The notes below the pieces were generated by a model. That model had not been told where the DNA came from. It saw nothing but the letters and a program-made list of their open reading frames with translations, and made no database searches. A program made the translations under genes and the position numbers. Positions 1 to 9,637 of a stretch of DNA of 64,000 nucleotides are shown here, piece by piece (positions within the stretch are counted from its first letter, which is position 1; every line of letters starts with the position of its first letter). The DNA is from Prolixibacteraceae bacterium (GTDB lineage Bacteria; Bacteroidota; Bacteroidia; Bacteroidales; Prolixibacteraceae), in contig JANXYV010000045.1 of the NCBI GenBank assembly GCA_025355875.1, positions 1 through 64,000 of the forward strand. Reading direction: 5' to 3'.

Positions 1-2
1 AA

Positions 3-602
3 ATAGGAGCATCGCTTACTGGTGTTATTTCAAGCACAGACAGGTTTATATTCGGGCAAAACATCAGGGAATACGACCTGGTATTGGCACAACAGGAAGA
101 ATGCCTGGAGGAAATGGGCAATTACTGCGAGAAATATTTCAAAAATGAACTGCTGTTGCTATGCACCATCCCCGGTATCCAAAAGTTGAGCGCCATGATC
201 ATCATTGCCGAACTTGGGGCCGATCTAAAAACATTTGCCACCGCAGCAGCACTGACCGGATGGGCAGGCTTGCGCCCCAGAAACGATGAGAGTGCCAAGA
301 AGATAAAAAGCCATAAAATAACAAAGGGCAATAAATACATCAGGCGGATATTGGTACAATGTGCATGGGCGGCATCGCGCCAGAAAAACTGTTGGTTAAA
401 GTCGAAGTATGAACAACTGTGCGTTCGGAAATCAAGCCGAAAGGCACTTATAGCAATTGCCCGCAAACTGTTGGTAATTATCTGGAATGTCCTTTCAAAA
501 CACGAAACTTATCGCGAATTTGTACCCAAGATTGACCCAAAGCAACGGCAAAATAAAATTGATTATTACAACAAACGGCTGCATGAGTTGCAGCTAGTAT
601 AA
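3..602 (+). CDS. IS110-family transposase, C-terminal part (5' cut by window edge)
   Basis: The frame is open from the first bases of the window, so the start lies outside; the first in-window start-like codon (TTG at 84) is probably not real. The protein shows the Transposase_20 (IS116/IS110/IS902) C-terminal domain: a helix-hairpin-like IPGIQKLSAMIIIAELG segment, then GWAGLRPRNDESAKK, a basic KITKGNKYIRRILVQCAW stretch and a helical end. In IS110 enzymes this domain helps the N-terminal DEDD nuclease domain, which is missing here, to carry out seeker/bridge-RNA-type recombination. It seems intact to its natural stop. IS110 elements lack terminal inverted repeats, so the right end of the element cannot be placed, although it probably falls within about 100 bases after the stop. 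Confidence 0.85.
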   Translation: MGASLTGVISSTDRFIFGQNIREYDLVLAQQEECLEEMGNYCEKYFKNELLLLCTIPGIQKLSAMIIIAELGADLKTFATAAALTGWAGLRPRNDESAKKIKSHKITKGNKYIRRILVQCAWAASRQKNCWLKSKYEQLCVRKSSRKALIAIARKLLVIIWNVLSKHETYREFVPKIDPKQRQNKIDYYNKRLHELQLV

Positions 603-926
603 CAGTATTCCAGAAGTCGGTTACATTTGTGGTGGTTCGTCCCCGGTTTCAAACTGACTGATATTTTTAAAGCACACGCACGTGGGTTTAGAACCCGCAG
701 AAGAAATTGTTTCAAAAACTTTCAAACTTCCAGTATCCGGAACCAAACCAGCTTCGGAGAGATATTCTTTTGACTGTCATTTGAACGTCAAAAACGAAGA
801 GTAAAGATTACCAGTTAAATACAAATTCAGTGCAAAAAGATTTATAGAGGAAATGTAATGACAATATTCGTGCCGCAGACGTTGAATCTTGCTTTACCGT
901 TCCCCTTTCCGTTCCCCTATCACGAC
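603..926. other. Gene-free stretch after the IS110 transposase
   Basis: No convincing coding frame. It should contain the right end of the IS110 element. Around 895-920 there is a short direct repeat (ccgttccccttt/ccgttcccct). Frames that run through this region towards 1130 cross the antisense strand of a tRNA gene and are not real. Confidence 0.5.
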
Positions 927-953
927 AAAAGCCGCATAAACAGCGGCTTTTTT
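927..953 (-). terminator. Rho-independent terminator of tRNA-Arg
   Basis: AAAAGCCGC and GCGGCTTTT form a 9-bp stem around a 7-nt loop just 3' of the leftward tRNA-Arg gene. On the minus strand it ends in a short T run. Confidence 0.75.
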
Positions 954-954
954 G

Positions 955-1028
955 TATCCCGGCTGGGATTCGAACCCAGGACCTACGGCTTAGAAGGCCG
1001 TTGCTCTATCCAGCTGAGCTACCGAGAC
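955..1028 (-). tRNA. tRNA-Arg (anticodon TCT)
   Basis: The minus strand folds into a full cloverleaf. The acceptor pairs GTCTCGG with CCGGGAT (two G-T wobbles), the D arm has AGCTCAGCTGGATAGAGC, the anticodon stem ACGGC/GCCGT holds loop CTTCTAA (anticodon TCT, reading AGA), and the T arm has the GGTTCGAATCC loop. The discriminator base is A and CCA is not encoded. The gene has its own promoter and terminator. Confidence 0.97.
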
Positions 1029-1045
1029 ATCCTTTTTAGCGGTTG

Positions 1046-1053
1046 CAAATATA
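1046..1053 (-). promoter_or_regulatory. -7 element (TATATTTG) of tRNA-Arg
   Basis: On the minus strand TATATTTG matches the Bacteroidota -7 consensus TAnnTTTG and lies 17 nt before the tRNA 5' end. The 15-mer TATATTTGCAACCGC is identical to the one in front of the tRNA-His gene at 14597-14611. Confidence 0.7.
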
Positions 1054-1151
1054 TGAATTTTAACGAAGCTTCATCCGGGATTTCTCATAAAATAAAAACA
1101 AGGTATCATCCCGTAGCCCCGAAAAATTAGACATCTGAAATACAGCGTATT

Positions 1152-2186
1152 CTATATCAATTCGATCCGGTTTGCCTTGCAGATCGCCTTCATTTCATCG
1201 GGCCAAATGCTCGATTGAATTTCTCCTATATGAGCTTTTCGGAGAAAATACATACATAACCGCGACTGGCCGATCCCACCACCAACCGACAAAGGCATTT
1301 CGTCGTTCAGCAATCGTTTATGCCAATACAAGTTTTTGCGATCTTCGGTTCCGGTCAATGCCAGCTGTTTTAAAAGAACTTCTTTATCAACCCGGATTCC
1401 CATCGACGATAATTCGAGCGAGGTCTCCATCACTGGATTCCATATCAGGATATCGCCGTTTAAACCTTTGCGATTGCCAATGGTAGGGGTGGTCCAGTCG
1501 TCGTAATCGGGAGCGCGGCCATCATGTTTTTCTCCTCCCGGCAAAACTCCGCCGATGCCAATAATAAATACAGCTCCGTATTTCTTTGCTGCTTCGTGTT
1601 CGCGTTCTTTGATGCTCAGCGTTGGATACGATTCTTCCAGTTCTTCCGAATGAATGAACGTAATTTCTTCGGGAAGTATCGGTTTGATCTGTGGAAAATT
1701 CTCGGCGACTATAAACTCGGTACGTAAAAGGGTCGAATAGATTTTCCGGACGATCTTCTTCAAAAAATCAAGGGTGCGCTCTTCGTTGGAAATGACCCGT
1801 TCCCAGTCCCATTGGTCGCAATACAACGAATGGATATTGGTTAGTTCCTCATCGGGACGGATGGCATTCATATCGGTATAAATTCCATAGCCATACGCAA
1901 TATTCAGATCTGCCAGGGTCATGCGTTTCCATTTGGCCAGAGAATGAACAACTTCGGCCATGTGGTCGCCCAATTCTTTCACAGGAAAAGTCACCGGACG
2001 TTCAATGCCATTGAGATCGTCGTTGACTCCTGTGCCTTTCATCACAAACAATGGCGCTGTAACCCGCCGAAGTCGCAACTCCGAAGCAAGGTCCTGCTGA
2101 AAACTGTCCTTGACCAGTTTAATCGCCTTTTCGGTCTGATTCACATCCAGCAAAGGCTGGTAGTTTTGGGGGATAAATAATTTCAT
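1152..2186 (-). CDS. asnA: Aspartate-ammonia ligase (asparagine synthetase A)
   Basis: This cytosolic enzyme makes asparagine from aspartate, ammonia and ATP. The 344-residue product starts MKLFIPQNYQPLLD and fits AsnA along its whole length: the LRLRRVTAPLFVMKGTG region, ERPVTFPV, HSLAKWKR, the DMNAIRPDE and DQWDWE active-site blocks, and GGGIGQSRLCMYFL near the C terminus, typical of class II aminoacyl-tRNA-synthetase-like folds. An in-frame extension to 2270 is possible, but it is AT-rich and unlike the family, so the ATG at 2186 is preferred. It stands alone and is divergent from the MFS gene. Confidence 0.96.
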   Translation of the reverse strand: MKLFIPQNYQPLLDVNQTEKAIKLVKDSFQQDLASELRLRRVTAPLFVMKGTGVNDDLNGIERPVTFPVKELGDHMAEVVHSLAKWKRMTLADLNIAYGYGIYTDMNAIRPDEELTNIHSLYCDQWDWERVISNEERTLDFLKKIVRKIYSTLLRTEFIVAENFPQIKPILPEEITFIHSEELEESYPTLSIKEREHEAAKKYGAVFIIGIGGVLPGGEKHDGRAPDYDDWTTPTIGNRKGLNGDILIWNPVMETSLELSSMGIRVDKEVLLKQLALTGTEDRKNLYWHKRLLNDEMPLSVGGGIGQSRLCMYFLRKAHIGEIQSSIWPDEMKAICKANRIELI

Positions 2187-2466
2187 GAATTCAAAATTTA
2201 AGTGTAAGTAGAAAATATAAAGATTTGAAATATCAACATTTCTGAACAAAAATAACAACATACCATTCAATTCTAAGTCTTTTTATTCTTTTTCGTAATC
2301 ATTTCAAGCTCATTTGTATTTTTTTTGAGCGATTTTACAAATACATGTATACTGAACAATAAAATTAAGGAACACTTTCATGTGAGAATTCTTTTCGGAC
2401 TGTTGAGAAACCGATCTGTTTCAGGAAATCACATCTAAGCAGAATTCATATTTTTACAAGGAATTT

Positions 2467-3630
2467 ATGCTAAAAAATCTACCTGCCAATACGCTTCAGT
2501 TATACCTGATCAAAACCGCCAAATGGTTTAATCTGGTCATGCCCATCGTCGTGCTGTTTTATCAGGAAAACGGACTCAGCATGTCGCAGATTTTTCTGCT
2601 GAAATCGGTATATTCCATAGCGATGGTGGTTATGGAACTTCCTTCCGGTTACCTGGCCGATGTTTGGGGTTGTCGCCGAACCATCCTTCTGGGAGCAATC
2701 CTGGGAACGATTGGAATAATGATTTACAGCTTTTCTTCGTCATTTGGCAGTTTTGTGATTGCTGAAATCATCCTTGGACTGGGATTCAGTTGTATTTCAG
2801 GAGCCGACTCTGCGATGCTCTACGATTCGCTCAAGGCAGAAAACCGGGAAAATGAATACATCAAATATGAAGGAAGGATCACTTCGGCAGGAAATTTTGC
2901 CGAGGCACTGGCTGGTGTAGCTGGTGGGTTGCTGGCTGCCATCAGCCTGAGGACTCCCTACTATTTTCAAATATTTGTCGCTGCAACCGCAATTCCGGCA
3001 GCCTTTCTACTGAAAGAACCAAAGCATATTCAGGAAAGGATCCGCCTTACCATGAAGGAAATTCTTTCGATCGTCAAACTGACCTACCAGCAAAAGGAAA
3101 TGCGGAGTGCTATCATGATTTCGTCCTTCACCGGTGCAGCAACTTTAACCTATGCATGGTTTGTTCAACCCTATTTTCAAAAAGCCGGAGTCACCGTTTC
3201 GTGGTTCGGTGTTTTATGGACTCTGCTAAATCTTACTGCCGGCGTTTTTTCGATGTATTCCTACCGGGTTGAGCGAATCCTGGGGAATAAAAATACTTTG
3301 TTGCTAATAGTAGTTTGTATTTCACTTGGATTTCTCCTGACCGCAATGGAAATTAGTCTGGCCGGAATTGCCATCCTTTTCGGCTTTTATATGATTCGCG
3401 GAATCGCTACACCCATATTGAAAGATCAGATCAATCAATATACTGATTCAAAAGTACGGGCCACCATCTTGTCGGCAAGGAATTTGGAAATCCGGGTAAT
3501 TTTCGCGGCCGTCGGCCCTGTATTGGGTTATCTCACTGACACATTTAGTCTTCAAACAGCCCTACTCATTGCCGGGATCGCCTATTTCGCAGCAGGAATG
3601 ATGAGTATTTTACCTTTCCTGAAGAAATGA
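2467..3630 (+). CDS. MFS transporter
   Basis: A 387-residue protein with about twelve hydrophobic segments. Loop 2-3 carries the MFS motif A (GYLADVWGCRRTILLG at about 59-74). A matching cytoplasmic loop joins the two halves (LKEPKHIQERIRLTMKEI, about 182-199). The length and motifs fit a drug/metabolite exporter of the inner membrane, but the substrate cannot be read from the sequence. It is a single gene, divergent from asnA and convergent with the AsmA-like gene. Confidence 0.88.
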   Translation: MLKNLPANTLQLYLIKTAKWFNLVMPIVVLFYQENGLSMSQIFLLKSVYSIAMVVMELPSGYLADVWGCRRTILLGAILGTIGIMIYSFSSSFGSFVIAEIILGLGFSCISGADSAMLYDSLKAENRENEYIKYEGRITSAGNFAEALAGVAGGLLAAISLRTPYYFQIFVAATAIPAAFLLKEPKHIQERIRLTMKEILSIVKLTYQQKEMRSAIMISSFTGAATLTYAWFVQPYFQKAGVTVSWFGVLWTLLNLTAGVFSMYSYRVERILGNKNTLLLIVVCISLGFLLTAMEISLAGIAILFGFYMIRGIATPILKDQINQYTDSKVRATILSARNLEIRVIFAAVGPVLGYLTDTFSLQTALLIAGIAYFAAGMMSILPFLKK

Positions 3631-3646
3631 TAAAAAAACATGAAAA

Positions 3647-3747
3647 GTTGTCATTTATATTCATTAAGTTCATTCATAGTCATTCGTTGTAGCACCAAGG
3701 TTGCGCATACAATTAATGACTATAAATGACGTGAAACTAATGACAAC
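3647..3747. repeat. Imperfect long inverted repeat between convergent genes
   Basis: The ends are GTTGTCATT (3647-3655) and AATGACAAC (3739-3747). Inner segments ATAGTCATT and AATGACTAT also pair, as do TTGT and ACAA near the centre, leaving an unpaired tip around agcaccaaggttgcgcat. The repeating unit is roughly ATGAC. It sits between the MFS stop and the AsmA-like stop, so it may act as a bidirectional terminator or be a dispersed element. Confidence 0.5.
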
Positions 3748-3762
3748 TGACGAGTTGAGGTT

Positions 3763-6300
3763 CTATTTAAACAGTTTCATCAGTTCGTCCCCAATCTTTT
3801 TTACCGAACCTTTAATATCTTCGATGGAAGCTTTTTTCACCTCCTGCTCAATCTGGTTGCGTGCTTTGCTCAAATCGAGCGAAACGTCCGGGTTGCTTAG
3901 CGACCCTTTCAGGATTACTGATGCTTCAACCATTTTAATATTTTGTGAACCTGGAAGAATGTCGATTCCTTTATTGATGTCCGCCCCCAAATCTTCACGG
4001 TTCACGATAAAATCCATATTCAGGTTGATTTCCCTTACAGCCGAAAGATTTCCGTAGATAGTTGCCTGTTGATCAGCTACCTTGGTTTTGAATGGATTGA
4101 GTGTCAACCGGCCATTTTCGAATTGAAATTTCGCCGTAAAATCATCAATTTTTACGTTTTTCAGCTTCTCTTTTTTGATAATTCCACGAATCTGATCAAA
4201 TACCGGTGAGTCGACAATCATTATATTTTGTGTACTTAAATTGCCCATCCCGTTCAAACTGACCGGAATCAAACTCATTTTTTCGTTCATTGCTCCTGAA
4301 AGGCTGAATTGAGAGGAGATTTTCCCCTGACTTTTTCCGGCGATTGGCATGTATCGCTGAACGGTACCGAATGACTGAAAAGCCGATGGCAAATCGACAT
4401 CCTCCAGGTTCATTTTAAGATCGAAAAGCGGTTTGTTCTCTTTGTTGCTTGTATATGAACCATTCATGGTTAGCCTTCCCTGCATGATTTCCATCGTCAG
4501 GTTTGATAGTTCCATCTTCTGTTCCTTCACTTTTACCAGTCCATTCAGATTTGAAATTGGCACATTATCATAAATAGCCCTTTGAATCGCCGACTGAAAA
4601 CTCAAGTTTAACTTTTCAGAAACGCGAAATGCGACCACCGAATCCGCTGCTGCAACTGAGCCAGCTATCGGAGAAACTGCAACTTTTTTTGTCACCTGCG
4701 GTGTGGCCACCTTTTTAGTGGGTCTCTGAATATTCGACAATTCGGAGAAATTCATAAACGTTGATTTCAACCCAAAATTTCCTTCAAGCACCTCATTTTT
4801 AAAAATATATGCCAGATAATTACTCACTTCGCCACGAAGTGAAAAATCGCTCTGCCCAATTTTTCCATCGAATTGATCGACCGTAATTTGTTTCGTGTTC
4901 GCCTTAATTTGTCCCTGACTGATTTCAACCGGCTTTGCCAACTGATTGCTTACTATTCTGAAATTCTGAAGGCTAGCTTCGCCATCAGATTGAAACTTCT
5001 CATACTGTTGTTTTTCAATGGCTGACATCCGGCCAGACAGATGCAACCGTGCTTTCATGATTCCGGTGATATCGAGACTGTCGATCGGGATAGCCTGTTT
5101 TAAGGAGGCAAAATCGATGATTCCTGAAAATGAAGCATCGATATTCGGATCGGTCATTAAATCACTGAGCAGCAAACTTAGGTTTACCGGATTGTTTTTT
5201 ATCGTAGCGTGCGCCTTGTCAACATTGACTTTCAGGAGATTTAAATCACCTTGAGGCTTGGAAATTTGTGCCGAAACCTGAATATCCCGGATACTTTCGG
5301 GAAGATTCTGATATTTAAATGAAGCGTTGGAAACCGCAAGCAGCACTTCAACTGCAGGATAAATATCTTTGTAATACAAGCCTTTCACCGAACCTTTAAA
5401 TTCGGAAGAACCATCAATTTTTGATTTTTCAAGGTATTTCTGATAGTCAGCCGGCACCAAAGCCAGGATAGTGGCAAAATCACTTTTTTCGCTTTTAAAC
5501 CCGATATCGAAAAACATGCTGTCGGATGGCATTACAAACGAACCATTGATCTCCAGAGGTAAATTATTGATAATCAAATTTCCCTTATCAAAAGTGAAAT
5601 TCATTTTTTCAAAATCCACTTTTAACAGGGTTTCTGCTTTCAGTTTGGTTTTCGAAATATATTGAACCGAATTGTATTCCAGAATAAATTCTCCGGCTTC
5701 TGCCAAAAGGTCAAAACTGGTAACCGCACCTGCAATCGTACCGTTCGATTTCAGGTTTGTATTCTTCAGCATCACTTTCATCGGTGTTTTCTGATCGGAA
5801 TAGGTCAGATTCAAATTATTTACTTCAATATCGCTCAGTTTCATTTTAAATGCTTCTCCTGACGAGGGAATCTGAGTTCGTGAAGTACCTTGAACTGGAT
5901 TCGAAGCCTTGACAATGTCCCAGTTTGATCTTCCTGAATTGTCTGTAATCAAACTAATTCTGGGTTTGTTAAAGGTCAGATTCTTTAATTCCAGTCCTTT
6001 ACTGTTCATCATTTCTGCCAGCGATATCGTGGTTGAAACTGAACCTGAACTGAAAATGGTGTCTTTTCCAAATTCATGGATGCCAACCAAACTTAAATTC
6101 CGAAGTTCCATTTCAACTTTAGGAAACTGAGAAAAAAGCGACAACTTAAAATCGGAAAAATCAACCTTTGCGTTAATCCGGCTGTTCATGGTTGACTTCA
6201 CCCTGGCAAGCAGTTGGTCTTTAAAAAAAAATGGCAGAGTGACCAGAACTCCGATGATAAGAAGGATTGATCCGGATATGATAATAACTTTTCGCTTCAC
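3763..6300 (-). CDS. AsmA-family protein
   Basis: An 845-residue protein with one N-terminal membrane anchor (about 5-27, IIISGSILLIIGVLVTLPFF) followed by a long beta-rich periplasmic part. The start has the AsmA pattern (FSDFKLSLFSQFPKVEMELRNLSL), and the C-terminal part contains the AsmA-type ending (DFTAKFQFENGRLTLNPFK, then VSLDLSKA). AsmA-like proteins are inner-membrane-anchored bridge-like proteins linked to outer-membrane lipid transport and homeostasis; that role is inferred here from the family. The stop-proximal end faces the MFS gene. The start overlaps the cinA stop by 4 bp, suggesting co-translation. Confidence 0.85.
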   Translation of the reverse strand: MKRKVIIISGSILLIIGVLVTLPFFFKDQLLARVKSTMNSRINAKVDFSDFKLSLFSQFPKVEMELRNLSLVGIHEFGKDTIFSSGSVSTTISLAEMMNSKGLELKNLTFNKPRISLITDNSGRSNWDIVKASNPVQGTSRTQIPSSGEAFKMKLSDIEVNNLNLTYSDQKTPMKVMLKNTNLKSNGTIAGAVTSFDLLAEAGEFILEYNSVQYISKTKLKAETLLKVDFEKMNFTFDKGNLIINNLPLEINGSFVMPSDSMFFDIGFKSEKSDFATILALVPADYQKYLEKSKIDGSSEFKGSVKGLYYKDIYPAVEVLLAVSNASFKYQNLPESIRDIQVSAQISKPQGDLNLLKVNVDKAHATIKNNPVNLSLLLSDLMTDPNIDASFSGIIDFASLKQAIPIDSLDITGIMKARLHLSGRMSAIEKQQYEKFQSDGEASLQNFRIVSNQLAKPVEISQGQIKANTKQITVDQFDGKIGQSDFSLRGEVSNYLAYIFKNEVLEGNFGLKSTFMNFSELSNIQRPTKKVATPQVTKKVAVSPIAGSVAAADSVVAFRVSEKLNLSFQSAIQRAIYDNVPISNLNGLVKVKEQKMELSNLTMEIMQGRLTMNGSYTSNKENKPLFDLKMNLEDVDLPSAFQSFGTVQRYMPIAGKSQGKISSQFSLSGAMNEKMSLIPVSLNGMGNLSTQNIMIVDSPVFDQIRGIIKKEKLKNVKIDDFTAKFQFENGRLTLNPFKTKVADQQATIYGNLSAVREINLNMDFIVNREDLGADINKGIDILPGSQNIKMVEASVILKGSLSNPDVSLDLSKARNQIEQEVKKASIEDIKGSVKKIGDELMKLFK

Positions 6301-7553
6301 CTTGATTGAGATTTTTCGTTTAAAATAAAGGTACGTAACAGGTTTAACGCGGTTTGTGAGGTGCGTATTATATTTCGTTCCCGGTTATGCTTAAAAATGT
6401 ATTTTTTGCTCTTCACTCCGGAAGGCCCGGCAACTGAAATCCAAACTGTCCCGACCGGTTTCTCGTCGGTTCCACCGTCCGGACCGGCAATTCCGGTTGT
6501 GGAAAGGGAATAATCGGTCCGAAGCACCTTTCGTGCCCCCTGTGCCATGGCCTCGGCAACTTGCTGACTAACTGCACCAAATTCCTGAATGATTTCTATC
6601 GGAACATTCAGCAGTTTATTTTTAATTTCGTTGGAATAAGCCACTACTCCGCCTTTAAAATAGTCCGAACTACCCGGATTGAAAGTCAGATAGTGAGCAA
6701 TATTTCCGCCGGTACAACTTTCAGCAACTGCCAGAGTCTGCGACGATTCAATCAAGATGCGGCCAATTACCAAACCCAGGTTATCATCATCAAATCCAAA
6801 AACATTTTCAGGAATAAGAATCAGTAAATCACGTACTTGTTTTTCTATTTGGGCTTCAAGCAGAGCCTGATCCAAACCGTATGCGCTTAGCCTTAAACGA
6901 ACCATCAACGGGCTTGGAAGATAAGCCAACCGAATAAAATCGGGCAAAGCACTCTCCCACCCTTCAATTTTCTCGGCAAGCATCGATTCGGGCAATCCAA
7001 TGGTCAGAACTGTTTTGTGAACAATCACCTGAGTAATTCCCATTTTTACCAGACGCGGGAAAACCTCTTCGGTCATTACCGCCTCCATTTCGAAAGGGAC
7101 GCCGGGCATTGAGATAAATATGGTGCCATTGCGCTCGAACCACATTCCTGCAGCAGTGCCCGCCGAATTGTGCAAAACGGTACAATTAGCTGGCAACAAT
7201 GCCTGATCGCGGTTCATCTGGTTGATTGCCACATTTCTTGAAGTTAAAAGAGATTGAACATGTTCAAGGACTTCAGAATGAAAAACCAGTTCCGTATTAA
7301 AAAACTCGCAAAGGCATTTTTTGGTGATATCGTCTTTGGTAGGGCCCAATCCGCCGGTAATCAGGACCAGATCAGCATTCATTTCGGCATCAGCCAATGC
7401 CTTCAGGATATGAACCTGATTGTCGTGAACCGAAGTTACCTGATATACCTCAATACCATGCAAATTTAGCTGTTGTGCCATCCAGGCCGAATTGGTATCA
7501 ACAATCTGCCCGATCAAAATTTCATCGCCAATGGTTATAATTTCTGCTTTCAT
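6297..7553 (-). CDS. cinA: CinA: MoaB-like domain plus nicotinamide-nucleotide amidohydrolase
   Basis: A 418-residue two-domain protein. The N-terminal half is a molybdopterin-binding-like fold (EIITIGDEILIGQIVDTN at 4-21, LVLITGGLGPTKDD, PGVPFEM). The C-terminal half, from about 270, is the PncC deamidase (VAESCTGG, NPGSSDYFKGGVVAYSNEIK, TTGIAGPDGG, KPVGTVWI), which converts NMN to nicotinic acid mononucleotide in pyridine-nucleotide salvage. Length is normal for the family. It overlaps the AsmA-like gene by 4 bp and follows the Ste24-like gene by 52 bp, so the three probably share a transcript. Confidence 0.95.
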   Translation of the reverse strand: MKAEIITIGDEILIGQIVDTNSAWMAQQLNLHGIEVYQVTSVHDNQVHILKALADAEMNADLVLITGGLGPTKDDITKKCLCEFFNTELVFHSEVLEHVQSLLTSRNVAINQMNRDQALLPANCTVLHNSAGTAAGMWFERNGTIFISMPGVPFEMEAVMTEEVFPRLVKMGITQVIVHKTVLTIGLPESMLAEKIEGWESALPDFIRLAYLPSPLMVRLRLSAYGLDQALLEAQIEKQVRDLLILIPENVFGFDDDNLGLVIGRILIESSQTLAVAESCTGGNIAHYLTFNPGSSDYFKGGVVAYSNEIKNKLLNVPIEIIQEFGAVSQQVAEAMAQGARKVLRTDYSLSTTGIAGPDGGTDEKPVGTVWISVAGPSGVKSKKYIFKHNRERNIIRTSQTALNLLRTFILNEKSQSR

Positions 7554-7605
7554 ATCTACTTATTTCAAGTTCCTGCTTTGGACAATTCTTAGTTTCTAAA
7601 ATTCA

Positions 7606-8841
7606 TTATTTTATCGATTTCAGCGCTTTCAGGCGTTGCAAAAGAGTTGGATGAGAATAATGAAAAAACACATAAACGGGATGTGGTCTGAGATTGCTTA
7701 AATTATTTATTGATAGTTTCTGAAGGGCCGAAGCCAATTCTCTGCCATCAAAATATTGCGCCGCAAATTGATCGGCCTGATATTCATTCTTTCTGGAAAA
7801 AACATTCATCGCCAGTCCGGTAACCATCGAAATTGGCGAATAGAGAATTCCAAAAGCAATCAGCCCAATGTGAAAGCTTGGTGTCTGAACTCCCAAGGCA
7901 GCCGACAGATCGGGGCTGCCAACGAAAAGCGAAAACAGGAAAAGAACAATTCCGGTTTGAAGAATATTCAACACTAAACTCCAGATCACATGTTTCTTTT
8001 TGTAATGACCGATTTCATGAGCCAGCACAGCAACCAATTCATTCACTGTCAAATCATTAATTAAAGTATCATACAAAACAATCCGTTTTTTGGTGCCAAA
8101 CCCGGTAAAATAGGCATTGGCCTTGGTTGAACGTTTTGAACCATCCATCACATAAATATTGTCCAGTTTAAAGCCCACTTTCCCGGAGAAATTCTCGATT
8201 GCTGCTTTCAACTCTCCTTCAGGCAAAGGCGTTTGCTTATTAAACAGCGGAACGATCAGATTCGAATAAAACAGAACCATAAACACAGAAAACGTACTGA
8301 TTACCAGCCATGCATAAATCCAAAAGCTGGAAGTGGTGAGCTGATAAAGGAAGATAATCAACGATAAAAGACCACCTCCGATGATTGCACCAACTAACCA
8401 ACCTTTCAATTTGTCGAGAATAAAAGTTTTAGGAGTGGTTTTATTGAAGCCAAATTTTTCTTCAATTACAAAGGTGTCATAAATTGAAAAAGGAGTTTGA
8501 ATCAGATCGGAAACCCAGAGAATGATACCGAAAAAGCCCAATGCAGAAAGTATCGGATGAACCGAAACGGAAAGTGCAATCTGATTGACCCAGGCAAATC
8601 CTGAAAACAAAATCATCATCAAAATCAGGACAAAGCTAAATGTAGAACTAATTGCAGAAAACCAGTGATTGGCCCTTTCGTAAGCTTGTTGTTTCCGGTA
8701 TTTTTCCTCGTCATAAATTCCCTTCACTTCCTTCGGAATCAAATCGCTCCATTGGGTTGAATTCAGATATTCCAGGAAACGTTCAAACAAAAAATCGGCC
8801 ACCAGCAAGCCAATGATAATGAAAAACAAGATTTGTGACAT
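7606..8841 (-). CDS. M48 family (Ste24-like) membrane metalloprotease
   Basis: A 411-residue multipass protein. The zinc-binding HEIGH motif lies at about 272-276 within AVLAHEIGHYKKKH, and the third ligand is in RKNEYQADQFA near residue 350. The long N-terminal part with EEKFGFNKTTPKTFILDKLK is the Ste24/CAAX protease 1 pattern. In bacteria such enzymes probably degrade or process inner-membrane proteins; the substrate is unknown. Several hydrophobic segments fit integral membrane location. Confidence 0.92.
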   Translation of the reverse strand: MSQILFFIIIGLLVADFLFERFLEYLNSTQWSDLIPKEVKGIYDEEKYRKQQAYERANHWFSAISSTFSFVLILMMILFSGFAWVNQIALSVSVHPILSALGFFGIILWVSDLIQTPFSIYDTFVIEEKFGFNKTTPKTFILDKLKGWLVGAIIGGGLLSLIIFLYQLTTSSFWIYAWLVISTFSVFMVLFYSNLIVPLFNKQTPLPEGELKAAIENFSGKVGFKLDNIYVMDGSKRSTKANAYFTGFGTKKRIVLYDTLINDLTVNELVAVLAHEIGHYKKKHVIWSLVLNILQTGIVLFLFSLFVGSPDLSAALGVQTPSFHIGLIAFGILYSPISMVTGLAMNVFSRKNEYQADQFAAQYFDGRELASALQKLSINNLSNLRPHPVYVFFHYSHPTLLQRLKALKSIK

Positions 8842-8922
8842 GGGTTCGAATTTATTCCAAAGGTAGTAAAAAGCTCTTCATCCTTCCAACTGAAGCGAAA
8901 ATCAAGGCGTAAAGCTCGTAAT

Positions 8923-9495
8923 TCAGAGGGACTCAAAATCCTTCTTGTGGTTGAGGTTATAAAATAACCGGGGATACTTTTGTTCCATATCGGTACAATC
9001 AAGATACCGGACATTCAGTTTCTCAAGTACATTCATCAGTTTGAAGTCGCCTGAAGAAATCATTTCTTCAATATGCGGCAAACAACGTTTATGATACATG
9101 GCAATCAGCGGTTCTACTCCGCCGATATGCTTTGGCACCACACAATCGTATTCCAGTCGACTGGCTATCAAAGAACTGATTAATTCATCGTTAACAAAGG
9201 GAACATCGACACTTACAACCAGATTCCACTCCGTCGATGAAGAATTCAAAACAGAATACAATCCCGAAATTGGACCAGATCCGGCAAAACAGTCTGGAAT
9301 CATTGACACATTAAAAACTGAATATTCCGGATTCTGACCACTGATGGCTAAGGTATCGCAAAAAGGTTCGATCAGGCTGATCATTCGTTTGAGCAATGGC
9401 TCGCCCTGAAACTGAAGAAGCGCTTTATCAGTACCCATCCGGCTGCTTTTTCCTCCTGCTAAAATGAATCCGGTTAATTTTTCCCTATATCTCAT
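8923..9495 (-). CDS. mobA: Molybdenum cofactor guanylyltransferase
   Basis: A 190-residue nucleotidyltransferase that adds GMP to molybdopterin. The N-terminal signature GFILAGGKSSRMGTDKALL gives the GTP-binding loop. VVSVDVPFVNDELI holds the metal-binding Asp, and GGVEPLIAMYHK is the usual substrate-site motif. The ATG at 9495 is chosen because it puts the signature at residues 9-27, as in the family; an upstream in-frame start at 9564 would add 23 unrelated residues. No other Moco genes are near. The host probably has molybdoenzymes, in keeping with its respiratory cytochromes. Confidence 0.92.
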   Translation of the reverse strand: MRYREKLTGFILAGGKSSRMGTDKALLQFQGEPLLKRMISLIEPFCDTLAISGQNPEYSVFNVSMIPDCFAGSGPISGLYSVLNSSSTEWNLVVSVDVPFVNDELISSLIASRLEYDCVVPKHIGGVEPLIAMYHKRCLPHIEEMISSGDFKLMNVLEKLNVRYLDCTDMEQKYPRLFYNLNHKKDFESL

Positions 9496-9573
9496 CTTTA
9501 TCTCCAACTGCTTTCCATTTTCAATACTATTCAAAACTAGGTAAATATTGGATGTGCCATACAACCCAACTAA

Positions 9574-9613
9574 AAAACCGGAAAGCCCACATAAAATGGC
9601 ACTTTCCGGTTTT
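9574..9613 (-). terminator. Terminator after the 9638-10474 gene
   Basis: AAAACCGGAAAG (9574-9585) pairs with CTTTCCGGTTTT (9602-9613). On the minus strand the stem is followed by a T run, so it ends the L,D-transpeptidase transcript before mobA. Confidence 0.8.
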
Positions 9614-9637
9614 CTATTTTCGTACCCAGATTCATGC

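Noticed and set aside
858-1130. Open frame on the plus strand across the tRNA-Arg region
   Set aside because: It runs through the antisense strand of the tRNA and its terminator and has no protein-like composition.
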